Source of the DNA: a virus
IMG/VR virus record: IMGVR_UViG_3300031902_000051
Span: 1 to 24,504 of that record
DNA: 24,504 bases
Reading direction: 5' to 3' (one strand)
Each line of letters begins with the position of its first letter. The first letter of the stretch is position 1. Made by a program: the position numbers and the translations under genes. Positions 8,510 to 16,077 of the stretch are shown in pieces. The notes below the pieces were generated by a model. That model made no database searches. It worked only from the letters and a program-made list of their open reading frames with translations, and was not told where the DNA came from.

Positions 8510-10674
8510 AATCTGTGGATGTTGTTAACTACTTTATGCAGAAAGGGTATAAACCCCACCAGGCGGCGGCGATTGCCGGAAATTTAACGCAAGAATCCAG
8601 CCTAAATCCTGAAGCGATTAATAAGAAGTCGGGTAATTTTGGCCTTGCCCAATGGGGGAACTCAAGGAAAAGAGCACTTAACGACTATGCGGCCAGACAA
8701 GGCAGCCATGCGGCTGACCCCGGCACTCAGCTTGATTTTATCGACCACGAACTGAACACCACGGAACGCAAGGCAAAAGCCAAGCTGTTGGCCACAACAA
8801 ACCTTGCCGATGCCACTAATGCGTTCAGTGATCACTATGAGCGTGCTGGTGCTGCAGAAAAGAACAACTCTCGACGCTTATCGTTTGCGGAAAAAGCCCT
8901 TAACTATGTGATACCCACAGCTTCGGCAAGCGAGGAGCCTTATCAGGGACCCGCTAAACCTAAACTGAGTAGAGCAGAATGGTTAGCGCAGCAAGCAGCG
9001 CAGCAACCCCAAGAAACCCCTGCCCCTGAAAAAAAGTTAAGTCGGGCGGAGTGGTTTGCGCAACAACAAGGGGCGCAATCGCCTGCTCCACCCGAGTCCG
9101 GCATGGCCGCTAAACGCGCCGCCATGGTAGGGGTTCCGGTGGGCGATGAAAATACGGCAGAAAAGCGGCATGGGGACATGTCTTCTGCGCGTTATGTACT
9201 AAATGCTATTCGTGGTGTGGGAAATGCTGCATTAACAGACGCGGGAAACATTTTAAATATTCCTAATTCTCTGGATGAAGTAGTCCCTGCAATTGGGGAT
9301 ACTTTAAAAGGGTTGGCGGATACCCCTCAAGTACAGGCACAAAATCCTGGGAATGCTGTGGGTAAATTTTTAATGGATACGGGGGCTCAAATACCTGCGG
9401 GGATGGCTGGTAAGTTGTTTGGAGCAGTAGGCCCTATCGGACAGGCAATGACTAGGGCGGGGGCTTCTGGGTTAACAGAAGGTGCCACTGCAAGCGGAGA
9501 TATGATTGACCGTGCTAAAGCAGCGGGTTTAGGCATATTGGGTTCTCTTGGGGGGGAAGCCTTGGGGGCTGGGATAAGTACAGCTTTACGCCCTTTTAAA
9601 AATGAATTAGATGCTACGGCAAAAGCGCTTATTCCAAAAGCCAAATCTATGGGGATGAAACTAAATGCAGCAGATACTTCAGGTAATAAAGCACTAGTTG
9701 CAGCTAACTCTGCGCTGGATACTTTGCCTACCAGTTCTAGTATGCAGAAGGCCGCTGCGGATGCAAAGCAGGAGGCATGGACTAAAGCACTTTATGCGGA
9801 AGGTGGGCATACTTTTGACCCGACAACCCCTGGAAACTTAGGGAGAATGAAAGAAGCTATTGGTAATGAGTACAAGGCTATTACTTCTAATAACACATTA
9901 GTCGTTGACCCTTTATTAAAGAAACATCTTGCAGATATAAAACAGCAATATAGCCAGTTTTTACCTACAGATCAGAAGCGTATTGTTAACAACTACATTT
10001 CCGATATAACCAGTAAGACGGATATGCCTGGGGATATTTACCAAGCAACACGTTCTAAAATTGATAAAGCCGCAAGTGGTTATAAAGTATCCGATCCTAA
10101 CGCTATGGATGCCCTTAAAGGTGTCCGGGGTGCATTGGATTCTGCAATGGAACGTAATATGTCCCCTGAGGATGCTTTACGGTTAAGAACTGCAAATAAG
10201 AATTATATGGTACAAAAGCATATCGAAAAAGCGATTGACCCTGTAACTGAGCAGGTTTCCCCTGCCAAATTAATGAATGAAGTAACTAGGCGTGACCCCA
10301 ATATTGCCAAGTATGGACAAGGCCCACAAGGATTGGTTGATATTGCTAAAGTGGGTAAGCAATTTATAACACCTAAATTAGGGGATTCTGGCACTGCACA
10401 AAGATCATATATGATGCAGGCTTTAACTAATCCATGGTCTGGGGCCTTAGCTGGGTTTAGTGCCGCTAACATTCCCGGTGCTGTTGCAGGTGGATTAAGT
10501 TCACTACTATTGCCTAAAGCAGCAAGTAAGGTGCTACAGAATGGGGGTAACAAATGGTTAACGCAAGGGTTAGGGGATATGGAAAAAACTATCCCTGGAC
10601 TTGGTAACATGACAAGGGAAGGTTTACTTAAAGAAATAACCCGTCAAGCGGGTATTGCAGGGTCTCGAAAGTAA
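8506..10674 (+). CDS. Internal virion protein with N-terminal phage lysozyme-like domain
   Basis: Residues about 1-130 of this 722-aa protein match the phage tail lysozyme domain: AAAIAGNLTQESSLNP, with the likely catalytic Glu in T-Q-E-S, then NFGLAQWGNSRKRAL. This would cut peptidoglycan during DNA entry. A linker follows with two copies of K-L-S-R-A-E-W-(L/F)-A-Q-Q separated by Pro/Gln-rich sequence. A Gly/Ala-rich, membrane-active-looking region comes next at about residues 280-370 (LGILGSLGGEALGAG), then a helical C-terminal half with another Gly/Ala-rich segment near residue 650. The layout is like the large ejection proteins of podoviruses. The 3' end overlaps the polymerase gene on the other strand by 31 bp. 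Confidence 0.75.
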   Translation: MKSVDVVNYFMQKGYKPHQAAAIAGNLTQESSLNPEAINKKSGNFGLAQWGNSRKRALNDYAARQGSHAADPGTQLDFIDHELNTTERKAKAKLLATTNLADATNAFSDHYERAGAAEKNNSRRLSFAEKALNYVIPTASASEEPYQGPAKPKLSRAEWLAQQAAQQPQETPAPEKKLSRAEWFAQQQGAQSPAPPESGMAAKRAAMVGVPVGDENTAEKRHGDMSSARYVLNAIRGVGNAALTDAGNILNIPNSLDEVVPAIGDTLKGLADTPQVQAQNPGNAVGKFLMDTGAQIPAGMAGKLFGAVGPIGQAMTRAGASGLTEGATASGDMIDRAKAAGLGILGSLGGEALGAGISTALRPFKNELDATAKALIPKAKSMGMKLNAADTSGNKALVAANSALDTLPTSSSMQKAAADAKQEAWTKALYAEGGHTFDPTTPGNLGRMKEAIGNEYKAITSNNTLVVDPLLKKHLADIKQQYSQFLPTDQKRIVNNYISDITSKTDMPGDIYQATRSKIDKAASGYKVSDPNAMDALKGVRGALDSAMERNMSPEDALRLRTANKNYMVQKHIEKAIDPVTEQVSPAKLMNEVTRRDPNIAKYGQGPQGLVDIAKVGKQFITPKLGDSGTAQRSYMMQALTNPWSGALAGFSAANIPGAVAGGLSSLLLPKAASKVLQNGGNKWLTQGLGDMEKTIPGLGNMTREGLLKEITRQAGIAGSRK

Positions 10675-12635
10675 CCAATACCCTCCAATATTGCATAACA
10701 GTTTTCAATATACCATTGCTTATCCACATCATCTGGAAAAACTGTGGGTAACTCCTGTAACGGCCTGCAACCATCTGTCAATGGGACATCGTTACCACTT
10801 TTGGCATAAATAATAGGCCCAGGGCAATTTATGGACTTATACCAGCGCACCGTCTTACCCAAGTACACACCGTCCTTAAAGGCCCCTCCCCTAACAACTC
10901 GCAAGGTTAAAAAGTCCCTTATGTCCGTACAACTGTTTACAGTTTCTTCAACCGTTATCCCATGTGTCAACCAGTTAACCACAGCATTAACACACACTTC
11001 GTTGACCGGATTTTTACTTATATCTTTAAGCCGATAAGCCCCTTTGAGCTTAACACTATTGTCTTCCTTAATGGCAATGTAGTTGTTAACGTCTCGTGAG
11101 TAGATTGCCTTATATACAGTTTCCTCTGTTTCAAAACCGGCGGCGCGTTCCCAGTGTTGCACAATAGCATTAAGCTTCGCTTCGTTGTTTTGATGCGTAT
11201 AGACTACAATACCATCGGTGTTACCGGAAACAACTTCTATTCCTGCAAGCTCTAATGTTTCAATAAGCATTAATAGTGCGAGCTGACCGGTTAAGGTAAT
11301 TTGGATAACTAGCTGGGGAGAATATAAGGAGGAATACTGGTTCCCCATCTTACCAAAGGAAGCGTTAATAATAATTTTTTCGCAATCCGCAGTAACTGTG
11401 TCGCCTGTGTGCTTTGCAGTAATGCGTTCAACAACAATACGGTCAAACTCTATAAGGAATTCCTTCCCCATACCTTTAGGAGATAACTTTTGATTCAAAA
11501 TAATTCTTGGATAATAAGATGTCACGTCTTTATCCCTTAAAATCATTCCGTTGTTTGCATGGTATGCAGTACCCTTTTCTTTACTGTGCAACCCGCCAAT
11601 CCCTAGCTGGTAATTACCCTTGTTTATTACAATATTTAGACTTGATAATTCGGGTGGTAATCCTACGCGACCACTTTCACCCACTATAAACCGACTATTT
11701 TTAACCACACTTAGGACAGTTTGCATCATATGCGATTTATATTGTATAAAATTTGGAACGTTATATTTATAAACCCTCCCGATCTCCAGCGGTTCTTTAT
11801 CTACCCTACACCCTTTACGCTTTTCAACCAATGTACGTATGACATTCTCAGCAATTTGAGCATCACTACTGCTACGTAAATCTAACCCGTACTGCTTGCT
11901 CATTGTGCAGCGTAAAGCGAGCTGTGCGCTTATAGCTGTGGTTAACAGCACGGTATCTAATAAGTCGTTAGTGCAGTAGTGGCGGGTTATTAATTTTTGT
12001 TGGTACGTAAGGGTTTTATGTGGGTGGAATGGTAAGTCTTGTAGCTTAGGGGCGTGTATTCTTCCACTATAAACTTTAAGCGAACCGTCCAATGGAAGAA
12101 TGTTAATAATATCCACGCTATCGATTTGAAAAGGCTTAACTTTAAACTCACGGTAAATGTCTCTCGCTTTAAGGTTTTGCAGGATAATTAAATCGCTTGC
12201 TTGTTTAAGAACGTCCGGGCGTGCAAGGTGGGGATAGGTAGCAAGGGTTGCTATGGGAATGTCATAATTTCTGGAGTTAAACCCTATAACCTGGAAGTGA
12301 TGTAGTAACCACTTAAGTTTAACGCAATCTAGAAGTTCATTCTCTAATATTTCAAACAGCAAGTATTTCCCGGACTTGGGTTCGCTGAACGCAATTAGGA
12401 AATAGTTACTATAGCATTCAATATCAAAGTACAGGGGTATTTTACGAGCGGCATAGTTAATGAGCTCCTGGTCGGTTAGCAGGTTGTACTGTGCAGCGAG
12501 CGCACGGTCTAACCCAGGCAGATAGTCGTCACGCTCCCAAACAGGTTCCGGTGGGGTTTTCCGTTCGGGAGTTTTTTTAACCTTGGGGGGTGGGGGTTCG
12601 TCGAACCAGAAGAGGCCCATTGCATCCGCTCTCAT
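10644..12635 (-). CDS. Family B DNA polymerase
   Basis: This 663-aa replicative polymerase has an intact 3'-5' exonuclease: Exo I YFDIEC (D71, E73), Exo II GFNSRNYD (N120-D125) and Exo III YCTND (Y220, D224). Polymerase motif A is DVTSYYP (D370), motif B is KIIINASFG (420-428) and motif C is GNTDGI (D474). K-L-K-G-A-Y near residue 530 fits the KxKG region. Motif C has Asn where DTD is usual but keeps the second, catalytic Asp. The start at 12635 is chosen because a purine-rich site (AGGAGAAGAGG) directly precedes it; ATG at 12620 is an alternative. The first 59 bases lie inside the zinc-ribbon gene. The 3' end overlaps the convergent virion gene. Confidence 0.93.
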   Translation of the reverse strand: MRADAMGLFWFDEPPPPKVKKTPERKTPPEPVWERDDYLPGLDRALAAQYNLLTDQELINYAARKIPLYFDIECYSNYFLIAFSEPKSGKYLLFEILENELLDCVKLKWLLHHFQVIGFNSRNYDIPIATLATYPHLARPDVLKQASDLIILQNLKARDIYREFKVKPFQIDSVDIINILPLDGSLKVYSGRIHAPKLQDLPFHPHKTLTYQQKLITRHYCTNDLLDTVLLTTAISAQLALRCTMSKQYGLDLRSSSDAQIAENVIRTLVEKRKGCRVDKEPLEIGRVYKYNVPNFIQYKSHMMQTVLSVVKNSRFIVGESGRVGLPPELSSLNIVINKGNYQLGIGGLHSKEKGTAYHANNGMILRDKDVTSYYPRIILNQKLSPKGMGKEFLIEFDRIVVERITAKHTGDTVTADCEKIIINASFGKMGNQYSSLYSPQLVIQITLTGQLALLMLIETLELAGIEVVSGNTDGIVVYTHQNNEAKLNAIVQHWERAAGFETEETVYKAIYSRDVNNYIAIKEDNSVKLKGAYRLKDISKNPVNEVCVNAVVNWLTHGITVEETVNSCTDIRDFLTLRVVRGGAFKDGVYLGKTVRWYKSINCPGPIIYAKSGNDVPLTDGCRPLQELPTVFPDDVDKQWYIENCYAILEGIGYFRDPAIPA

Positions 12636-12777
12636 CCTCTTCTCCTATAACGTATTTAAGTTCTTCTGGTTCATCTGGTGTGCAGCTTGAAACATAGCAA
12701 CCACAGCACGGGCAAATTTCCTCACCCCGTGCCCAGACACACTCTTCGCAGTTGCAGAAGTCATCATGTTCAGTCAT
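12577..12777 (-). CDS. Small Cys-rich zinc-ribbon-like protein
   Basis: The 66-aa product has nine cysteines, eight of them in two clusters: C-N-C-E-E-C near residue 8 and C-P-C-C-G-C at 22-27 followed by C32. This suggests one or two structural zinc sites. The acidic C-terminal half is less ordered. It has a good ribosome-binding site (CCGGAG, seven bases before the ATG) and follows a promoter-like sequence at 12815-12843. It overlaps the start of DNA polymerase by 59 bases in another frame, so the two are probably translated together. A role in replication is a guess from position; no family is recognised. Confidence 0.65.
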   Translation of the reverse strand: MTEHDDFCNCEECVWARGEEICPCCGCYVSSCTPDEPEELKYVIGEEDESGCNGPLLVRRTPTPQG

Positions 12778-12814
12778 TATTTTCTCCGGTTATGTTTTTA
12801 TTTAAGTTACCTAC

Positions 12815-12843
12815 AGTATAAAGGATATTTCAAAATATATAAT
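12815..12843 (-). promoter_or_regulatory. Putative sigma70-type promoter for zinc-ribbon and polymerase genes
   Basis: On the minus strand the gap upstream of the zinc-ribbon gene holds a near-consensus -10 box TATACT (12815-12820). It is preceded by very AT-rich DNA with only a weak -35 candidate (about 12837-12843, depending on spacing). The same C-T-T-T-A-T-A-C-T core occurs at the promoter near 18255, which supports a shared early-promoter type. The region ends the preceding operon (clamp stop at 12863). Confidence 0.45.
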
Positions 12844-12862
12844 AAAATATTTAAAAATAATT

Positions 12863-13822
12863 TTAAACACGTAACCCAATAATAACACCCCGCACGCGCT
12901 CCCCAAAGAAGGGGCAGGGTTTAGGGTAAAAACTCCAATCAATGCTGGTAGCAAACCCCTTTAACAGTTGCAACATATTTATGATATAAACCGCTTCCCC
13001 AATGTCGCTGTGTAATTCATAATTTGCACCCTCGTCCGTAACTTGGTGCGTGCTGATAACATTGTGGTTAACATACACGCGGTTAAGCTTGTTGTCTGTG
13101 AAGGGTTTAATGGTTTCAAGTGCTTCAAATAATTCATCGTCAATAACTACAGGTGAACTTTTCTTATTTAACACTGCACGAATATCAGGCCACGTTGTTG
13201 TAAGCAGCTGAGAACGCAACCAGCGCTCCTCATTATAAAGGAACGTTATTGCATTATCCAAAACAAGTGCGCCTACAGGTTCTTCCCCTATACGAATCAT
13301 TTCCTTAATAGCCACTTTAGGAATGTTGACAGGGGAAGGGATGTTTGAACCTAGCCAGTATTCGGCCAGGATGATATTATTGGTAGCGAAAGCCGATTGC
13401 CCATCAAGCAGTATGCCCTCACACCAAGGTCTTGAGGCATCGGTGCCGATAATGGGGTACAGGGTTTTAAAGGCAGCAAGCACATCTTTGCCGTTTATTT
13501 CAAACGGTTCACCCTCGGCAATCACATGTGGAGTTTCCCCATCAATGCAGTTAACAAAAGCTTTGAACTTACCACTAGTAATACTTAACCTCCCTGCGGC
13601 TGTCAGGGACATTTTAACCTCGTCCTTACAATTCCCTATAGCCTTTACTAACTCCTCACCACGAGGCTTACAGGGGGGTATTTTAATGGGTATGGGGGTA
13701 CATAGGGCAATGACTCCATTGTGACCCCGTATAGTATCGTTTTCAATGACGAAGTGAGTCAGTGCAGGTATGAAGTCTTTAGTTGATATGGAGCCTTTAA
13801 CAAACTTAAGGGCGTTTAACAT
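12863..13822 (-). CDS. Sliding clamp (DnaN-like DNA polymerase processivity factor)
   Basis: This 319-aa protein resembles a bacterial beta clamp of somewhat reduced length (about 366 aa is usual). The N-terminal domain opens with L-K-F-V-K-G-S-I-S-T-K-D-F-I-P-A-L and then I-R-G-H-N-G-V-I-A-L. The second domain has CEGILLDGQSAFATNNIILA, matching the clamp pattern in which a strand, T-D/N and A follow each other. L-T-T-T-W-P-D-I-R-A-V-L matches the clamp's F-P-D-Y-R-x-V-L. The C-terminus ends in a strand like the clamp's peptide-binding pocket edge (R-G-V-I-I-G-L-R-V). It would hold the family B polymerase on DNA. The ATG overlaps the dpdA stop (TAATG), so it is co-expressed with DNA modification. 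Confidence 0.75.
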   Translation of the reverse strand: MLNALKFVKGSISTKDFIPALTHFVIENDTIRGHNGVIALCTPIPIKIPPCKPRGEELVKAIGNCKDEVKMSLTAAGRLSITSGKFKAFVNCIDGETPHVIAEGEPFEINGKDVLAAFKTLYPIIGTDASRPWCEGILLDGQSAFATNNIILAEYWLGSNIPSPVNIPKVAIKEMIRIGEEPVGALVLDNAITFLYNEERWLRSQLLTTTWPDIRAVLNKKSSPVVIDDELFEALETIKPFTDNKLNRVYVNHNVISTHQVTDEGANYELHSDIGEAVYIINMLQLLKGFATSIDWSFYPKPCPFFGERVRGVIIGLRV

Positions 13823-14745
13823 TAGAATAATTCCTGAACTTCTATTTTAAAATTTTTATTCTTATGGTCTTTATTTATTTGTTCGTTTATTTTTATAAAA
13901 CTATGGATATTATAAGCGGCACGACTTTCTCTGTTTATAGATAATTTTTCACTATCAAAACCTTGCTCTTTTATCATTTTAAAAATGTAATCTTTTTCAA
14001 TATCCGTATATGTTAAAACGTGTTTTCCATTATCAAATAATTTTGGCGATCTTTTAGAAATAGGTAATATCCAATTATTAGGGGTGACAATATTTCCAAA
14101 TTTTGCAAGTTGAATCCAAGTTGAAGAATCTACACTTTGCCAAGGGTAATTTTTCATAATTGAATATGAAGTAATGCCGAATCCATGTACTTTTATTTTA
14201 GGGTATCCTTTTCCATCTAAAAGGTATTTTCTCCATATTCTATCTAACCATATACAGAGCTGTTTGTCCGATACCCCTACCATCCCACCTAAGGCCAAAT
14301 ATTCATAATTTTTGATATAATATTCTAAGTACCTTTCATCTTCTCCTACATGAAAGCAAGGGATAGGTTTAACCCCCAATGATTCCATCCATTTTTGATT
14401 TTGATAGGTCAATAAAGCATCCCCTATTCCATCTAATACTGAGGCCATAACTATCCCGTCTTCTACTCTGATAATGTCTAGATTACGTTTAATGTAATCA
14501 CAGTAGGTGGGCAGGTCTATTGATACCCCTAAGGTATAAGCTGAGAAAGCGCCCGAATCCAAGAATATTTTATGACCATTATTCCTTATGGTATCTACTA
14601 CACTCTGTTTATTTATATAATGATAACTTTCAAGAATATTCGGACATTCATCAATTGTCTTTTTTTCTATGTAATTTAAGTTTTCATAAGCTGAAGTACC
14701 GCGGCAAACTCCACTGGTAAATATAGCCGCGTTATAAATTTTCAT
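13822..14745 (-). CDS. dpdA: DNA guanine transglycosylase, DpdA-type (TGT fold)
   Basis: This 307-aa protein has the hallmarks of the tRNA-guanine transglycosylase superfamily: FLDSGAFSA (first catalytic Asp, residues 60-68), CFHVGED, LALGGMVG (base-binding loop, near 151-158), K-V-H-G-F-G-I-T and SVDSSTW (second, nucleophile-type Asp). Phage DpdA proteins with this outline exchange guanine in DNA for a 7-deazaguanine. Four preQ0-pathway genes directly upstream in the same operon make DNA the likely substrate. Its base composition is strikingly AT-rich compared with its neighbours, which suggests separate acquisition. The last five residues, VQELF, resemble a clamp-binding peptide. Start and stop overlap the flanking genes by one base each. 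The DpdA subfamily cannot be assigned by eye. Confidence 0.88.
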   Translation of the reverse strand: MKIYNAAIFTSGVCRGTSAYENLNYIEKKTIDECPNILESYHYINKQSVVDTIRNNGHKIFLDSGAFSAYTLGVSIDLPTYCDYIKRNLDIIRVEDGIVMASVLDGIGDALLTYQNQKWMESLGVKPIPCFHVGEDERYLEYYIKNYEYLALGGMVGVSDKQLCIWLDRIWRKYLLDGKGYPKIKVHGFGITSYSIMKNYPWQSVDSSTWIQLAKFGNIVTPNNWILPISKRSPKLFDNGKHVLTYTDIEKDYIFKMIKEQGFDSEKLSINRESRAAYNIHSFIKINEQINKDHKNKNFKIEVQELF

Positions 14746-15656
14746 TATTTCGTTATAGCCAAAAACTCAGCGCGAGCAGCATCGCTTTCTTTGATGACGC
14801 CTCGCAAAGCTGTGGTTACTGTTTCACTATTGGCTCGACCCACGCCACGACTTTCCAAGCACATGTGCCTAGCATTAATGTAGACACCCACGCCTAAAGG
14901 TTGTAAATGTTCCATCAAGGCATCGGCAATCTGGCAAGTAAGCCGTTCCTGTACCTGCAAGCGTCGAGCGAATATATCCACAAGTCTATCAATTTTAGAT
15001 AACCCGACAATCTTACCGGAAGGAATATAGGCGACTGTACAGGTTCCAAAAATATCCGCAAGGTGGTGTTCGCACTTAGAATGAATTATTATATCCTTTC
15101 TAACTATCATCTGGTCATACCCTTCCGCCCCATCCTCAAACACTTTAAGCACATCTGCAGGGCTCTTATCATAACCGCTACACCAGTGCCGCCAAGCTTT
15201 CGCTACCCGTGCAGGCGTTTCACGCAACCCCTCCCGGTTAACGTCTTCTCCCATGTATTGGAGCAATCGTTGAATGTTGTGCTCAATGGTTTCGTGGTTG
15301 TCAGTAGCTCCTTGTTCCCAAGGGAAGACAACCCACTTTCCGCGAAATTTGTTATTAGGGTCTCGCTTGTCAAACAGTGTATAAAATGGTTTGGCGCCAT
15401 AGGCTTTCCGATAAGCTTCTGTTGTCTTACCGCTATCAATTAAGTCGTCAATAAAGCAATCTGCCATGTCTGGATGGTCAACTATACTAATGTTGTCAAC
15501 ATAGCGTCTAAGCAGGTACGCAACCGGGATTCCCCCTCTTGGTATTGCATAAACCTTTATAGGGTTTTTACGTGCAAAGTTCATTAGAACCCGTTGGCTC
15601 ATGGAGCGAACAAGAAGATCAATATTGCCGTGGTTCAGTATAATATGGCCTCCCAT
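14745..15656 (-). CDS. folE: Phosphoribosyltransferase-GTP cyclohydrolase I fusion
   Basis: This is a two-domain protein of 303 aa. Residues 1 to about 118 form a Gpt-like phosphoribosyltransferase: VYAIPRGGIPVAYLL, the PRPP loop F-I-D-D-L-I-D-S-G-K-T (68-78) and WVVFPWEQG, like the end of xanthine-guanine PRTase. Residues about 120-303 are a complete FolE: GEDVNREGLRETPARVAKAW, zinc ligands in C195-E-H-H198 and C266 (HMCLESRGV). FolE opens GTP to dihydroneopterin triphosphate, the first step to preQ0. The start is placed at 15656, where the minus strand reads GGAGGGTTAAAATG, an excellent ribosome-binding site that also contains the queD stop. A start at 15704 would lack this and overlap queD by 47 bases. 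Confidence 0.9.
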   Translation of the reverse strand: MGGHIILNHGNIDLLVRSMSQRVLMNFARKNPIKVYAIPRGGIPVAYLLRRYVDNISIVDHPDMADCFIDDLIDSGKTTEAYRKAYGAKPFYTLFDKRDPNNKFRGKWVVFPWEQGATDNHETIEHNIQRLLQYMGEDVNREGLRETPARVAKAWRHWCSGYDKSPADVLKVFEDGAEGYDQMIVRKDIIIHSKCEHHLADIFGTCTVAYIPSGKIVGLSKIDRLVDIFARRLQVQERLTCQIADALMEHLQPLGVGVYINARHMCLESRGVGRANSETVTTALRGVIKESDAARAEFLAITK

Positions 15657-15657
15657 T

Positions 15658-16077
15658 TTAACCCTCCAAAGTGTAGGTGGCACTACACTTGCGCGTCTCT
15701 TCAAACGTCACGGAAACTAAAGTAACCCCGGTTCCGCGTAGTTGCTGAGGCCCTATAACGTTCACAAGGTATTCTGCCATTGCTTCCGCGGTAGGATTAA
15801 AGGTTAGCACTACAACACTGAAGTCAATTTCTTGTAACTTATAAGATAGTGGGTCCTTCTCCCATACTAGGAATCTATGATCCCAATTATCTTCTACCCA
15901 CAGTGCAAGCCTGGATTTAATAACGGAAAAGTCCATAACCCTTCCTAAACTATCCAATTTTCCCTTAACTGTAAAAGTAACCCGACCATTATGCCCGTGA
16001 ATTCTAGAGCAGACTGATTCATGCCCGTGTACCCGGTGGCCGTAACTAAAATCATGGCATCTTGTTGCCGTTATCAT
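15658..16077 (-). CDS. queD: 6-carboxy-tetrahydropterin synthase QueD
   Basis: This 139-aa protein is close to the usual QueD length of about 120 aa. Zinc ligands are H14 (YGHRVHG), H27 and H29 (RIHGHNG), and the catalytic Cys is C23 in V-C-S-R-I-H-G-H. Further family marks are MDFSVIK, N-W-D-H-R-F-L (catalytic Asp-His), NPTAEAMAEYL and the substrate-binding Glu in F-E-E-T. It converts dihydroneopterin triphosphate to 6-carboxy-tetrahydropterin, the second step to preQ0. Its ATG overlaps the queC stop (ATGA), and its stop lies inside the ribosome-binding site of the PRTase-FolE fusion, so expression of the steps is tightly linked. All key residues are present. Confidence 0.93.
   Translation of the reverse strand: MITATRCHDFSYGHRVHGHESVCSRIHGHNGRVTFTVKGKLDSLGRVMDFSVIKSRLALWVEDNWDHRFLVWEKDPLSYKLQEIDFSVVVLTFNPTAEAMAEYLVNVIGPQQLRGTGVTLVSVTFEETRKCSATYTLEG

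Noticed and set aside
10971-11947. Recurrent GTTAAC palindromes on the minus-strand genes
   Set aside because: Several copies occur (for example near 10973, 11079 and 11941), but all lie in coding sequence with no regular spacing, so codon choice is a sufficient explanation.
15657-15704. Longer N-terminus of the PRTase-FolE fusion starting at 15704
   Set aside because: It would overlap queD by 47 bases, and the extra 16 residues add nothing to the domain. GGAGGG sits correctly before the ATG at 15656.
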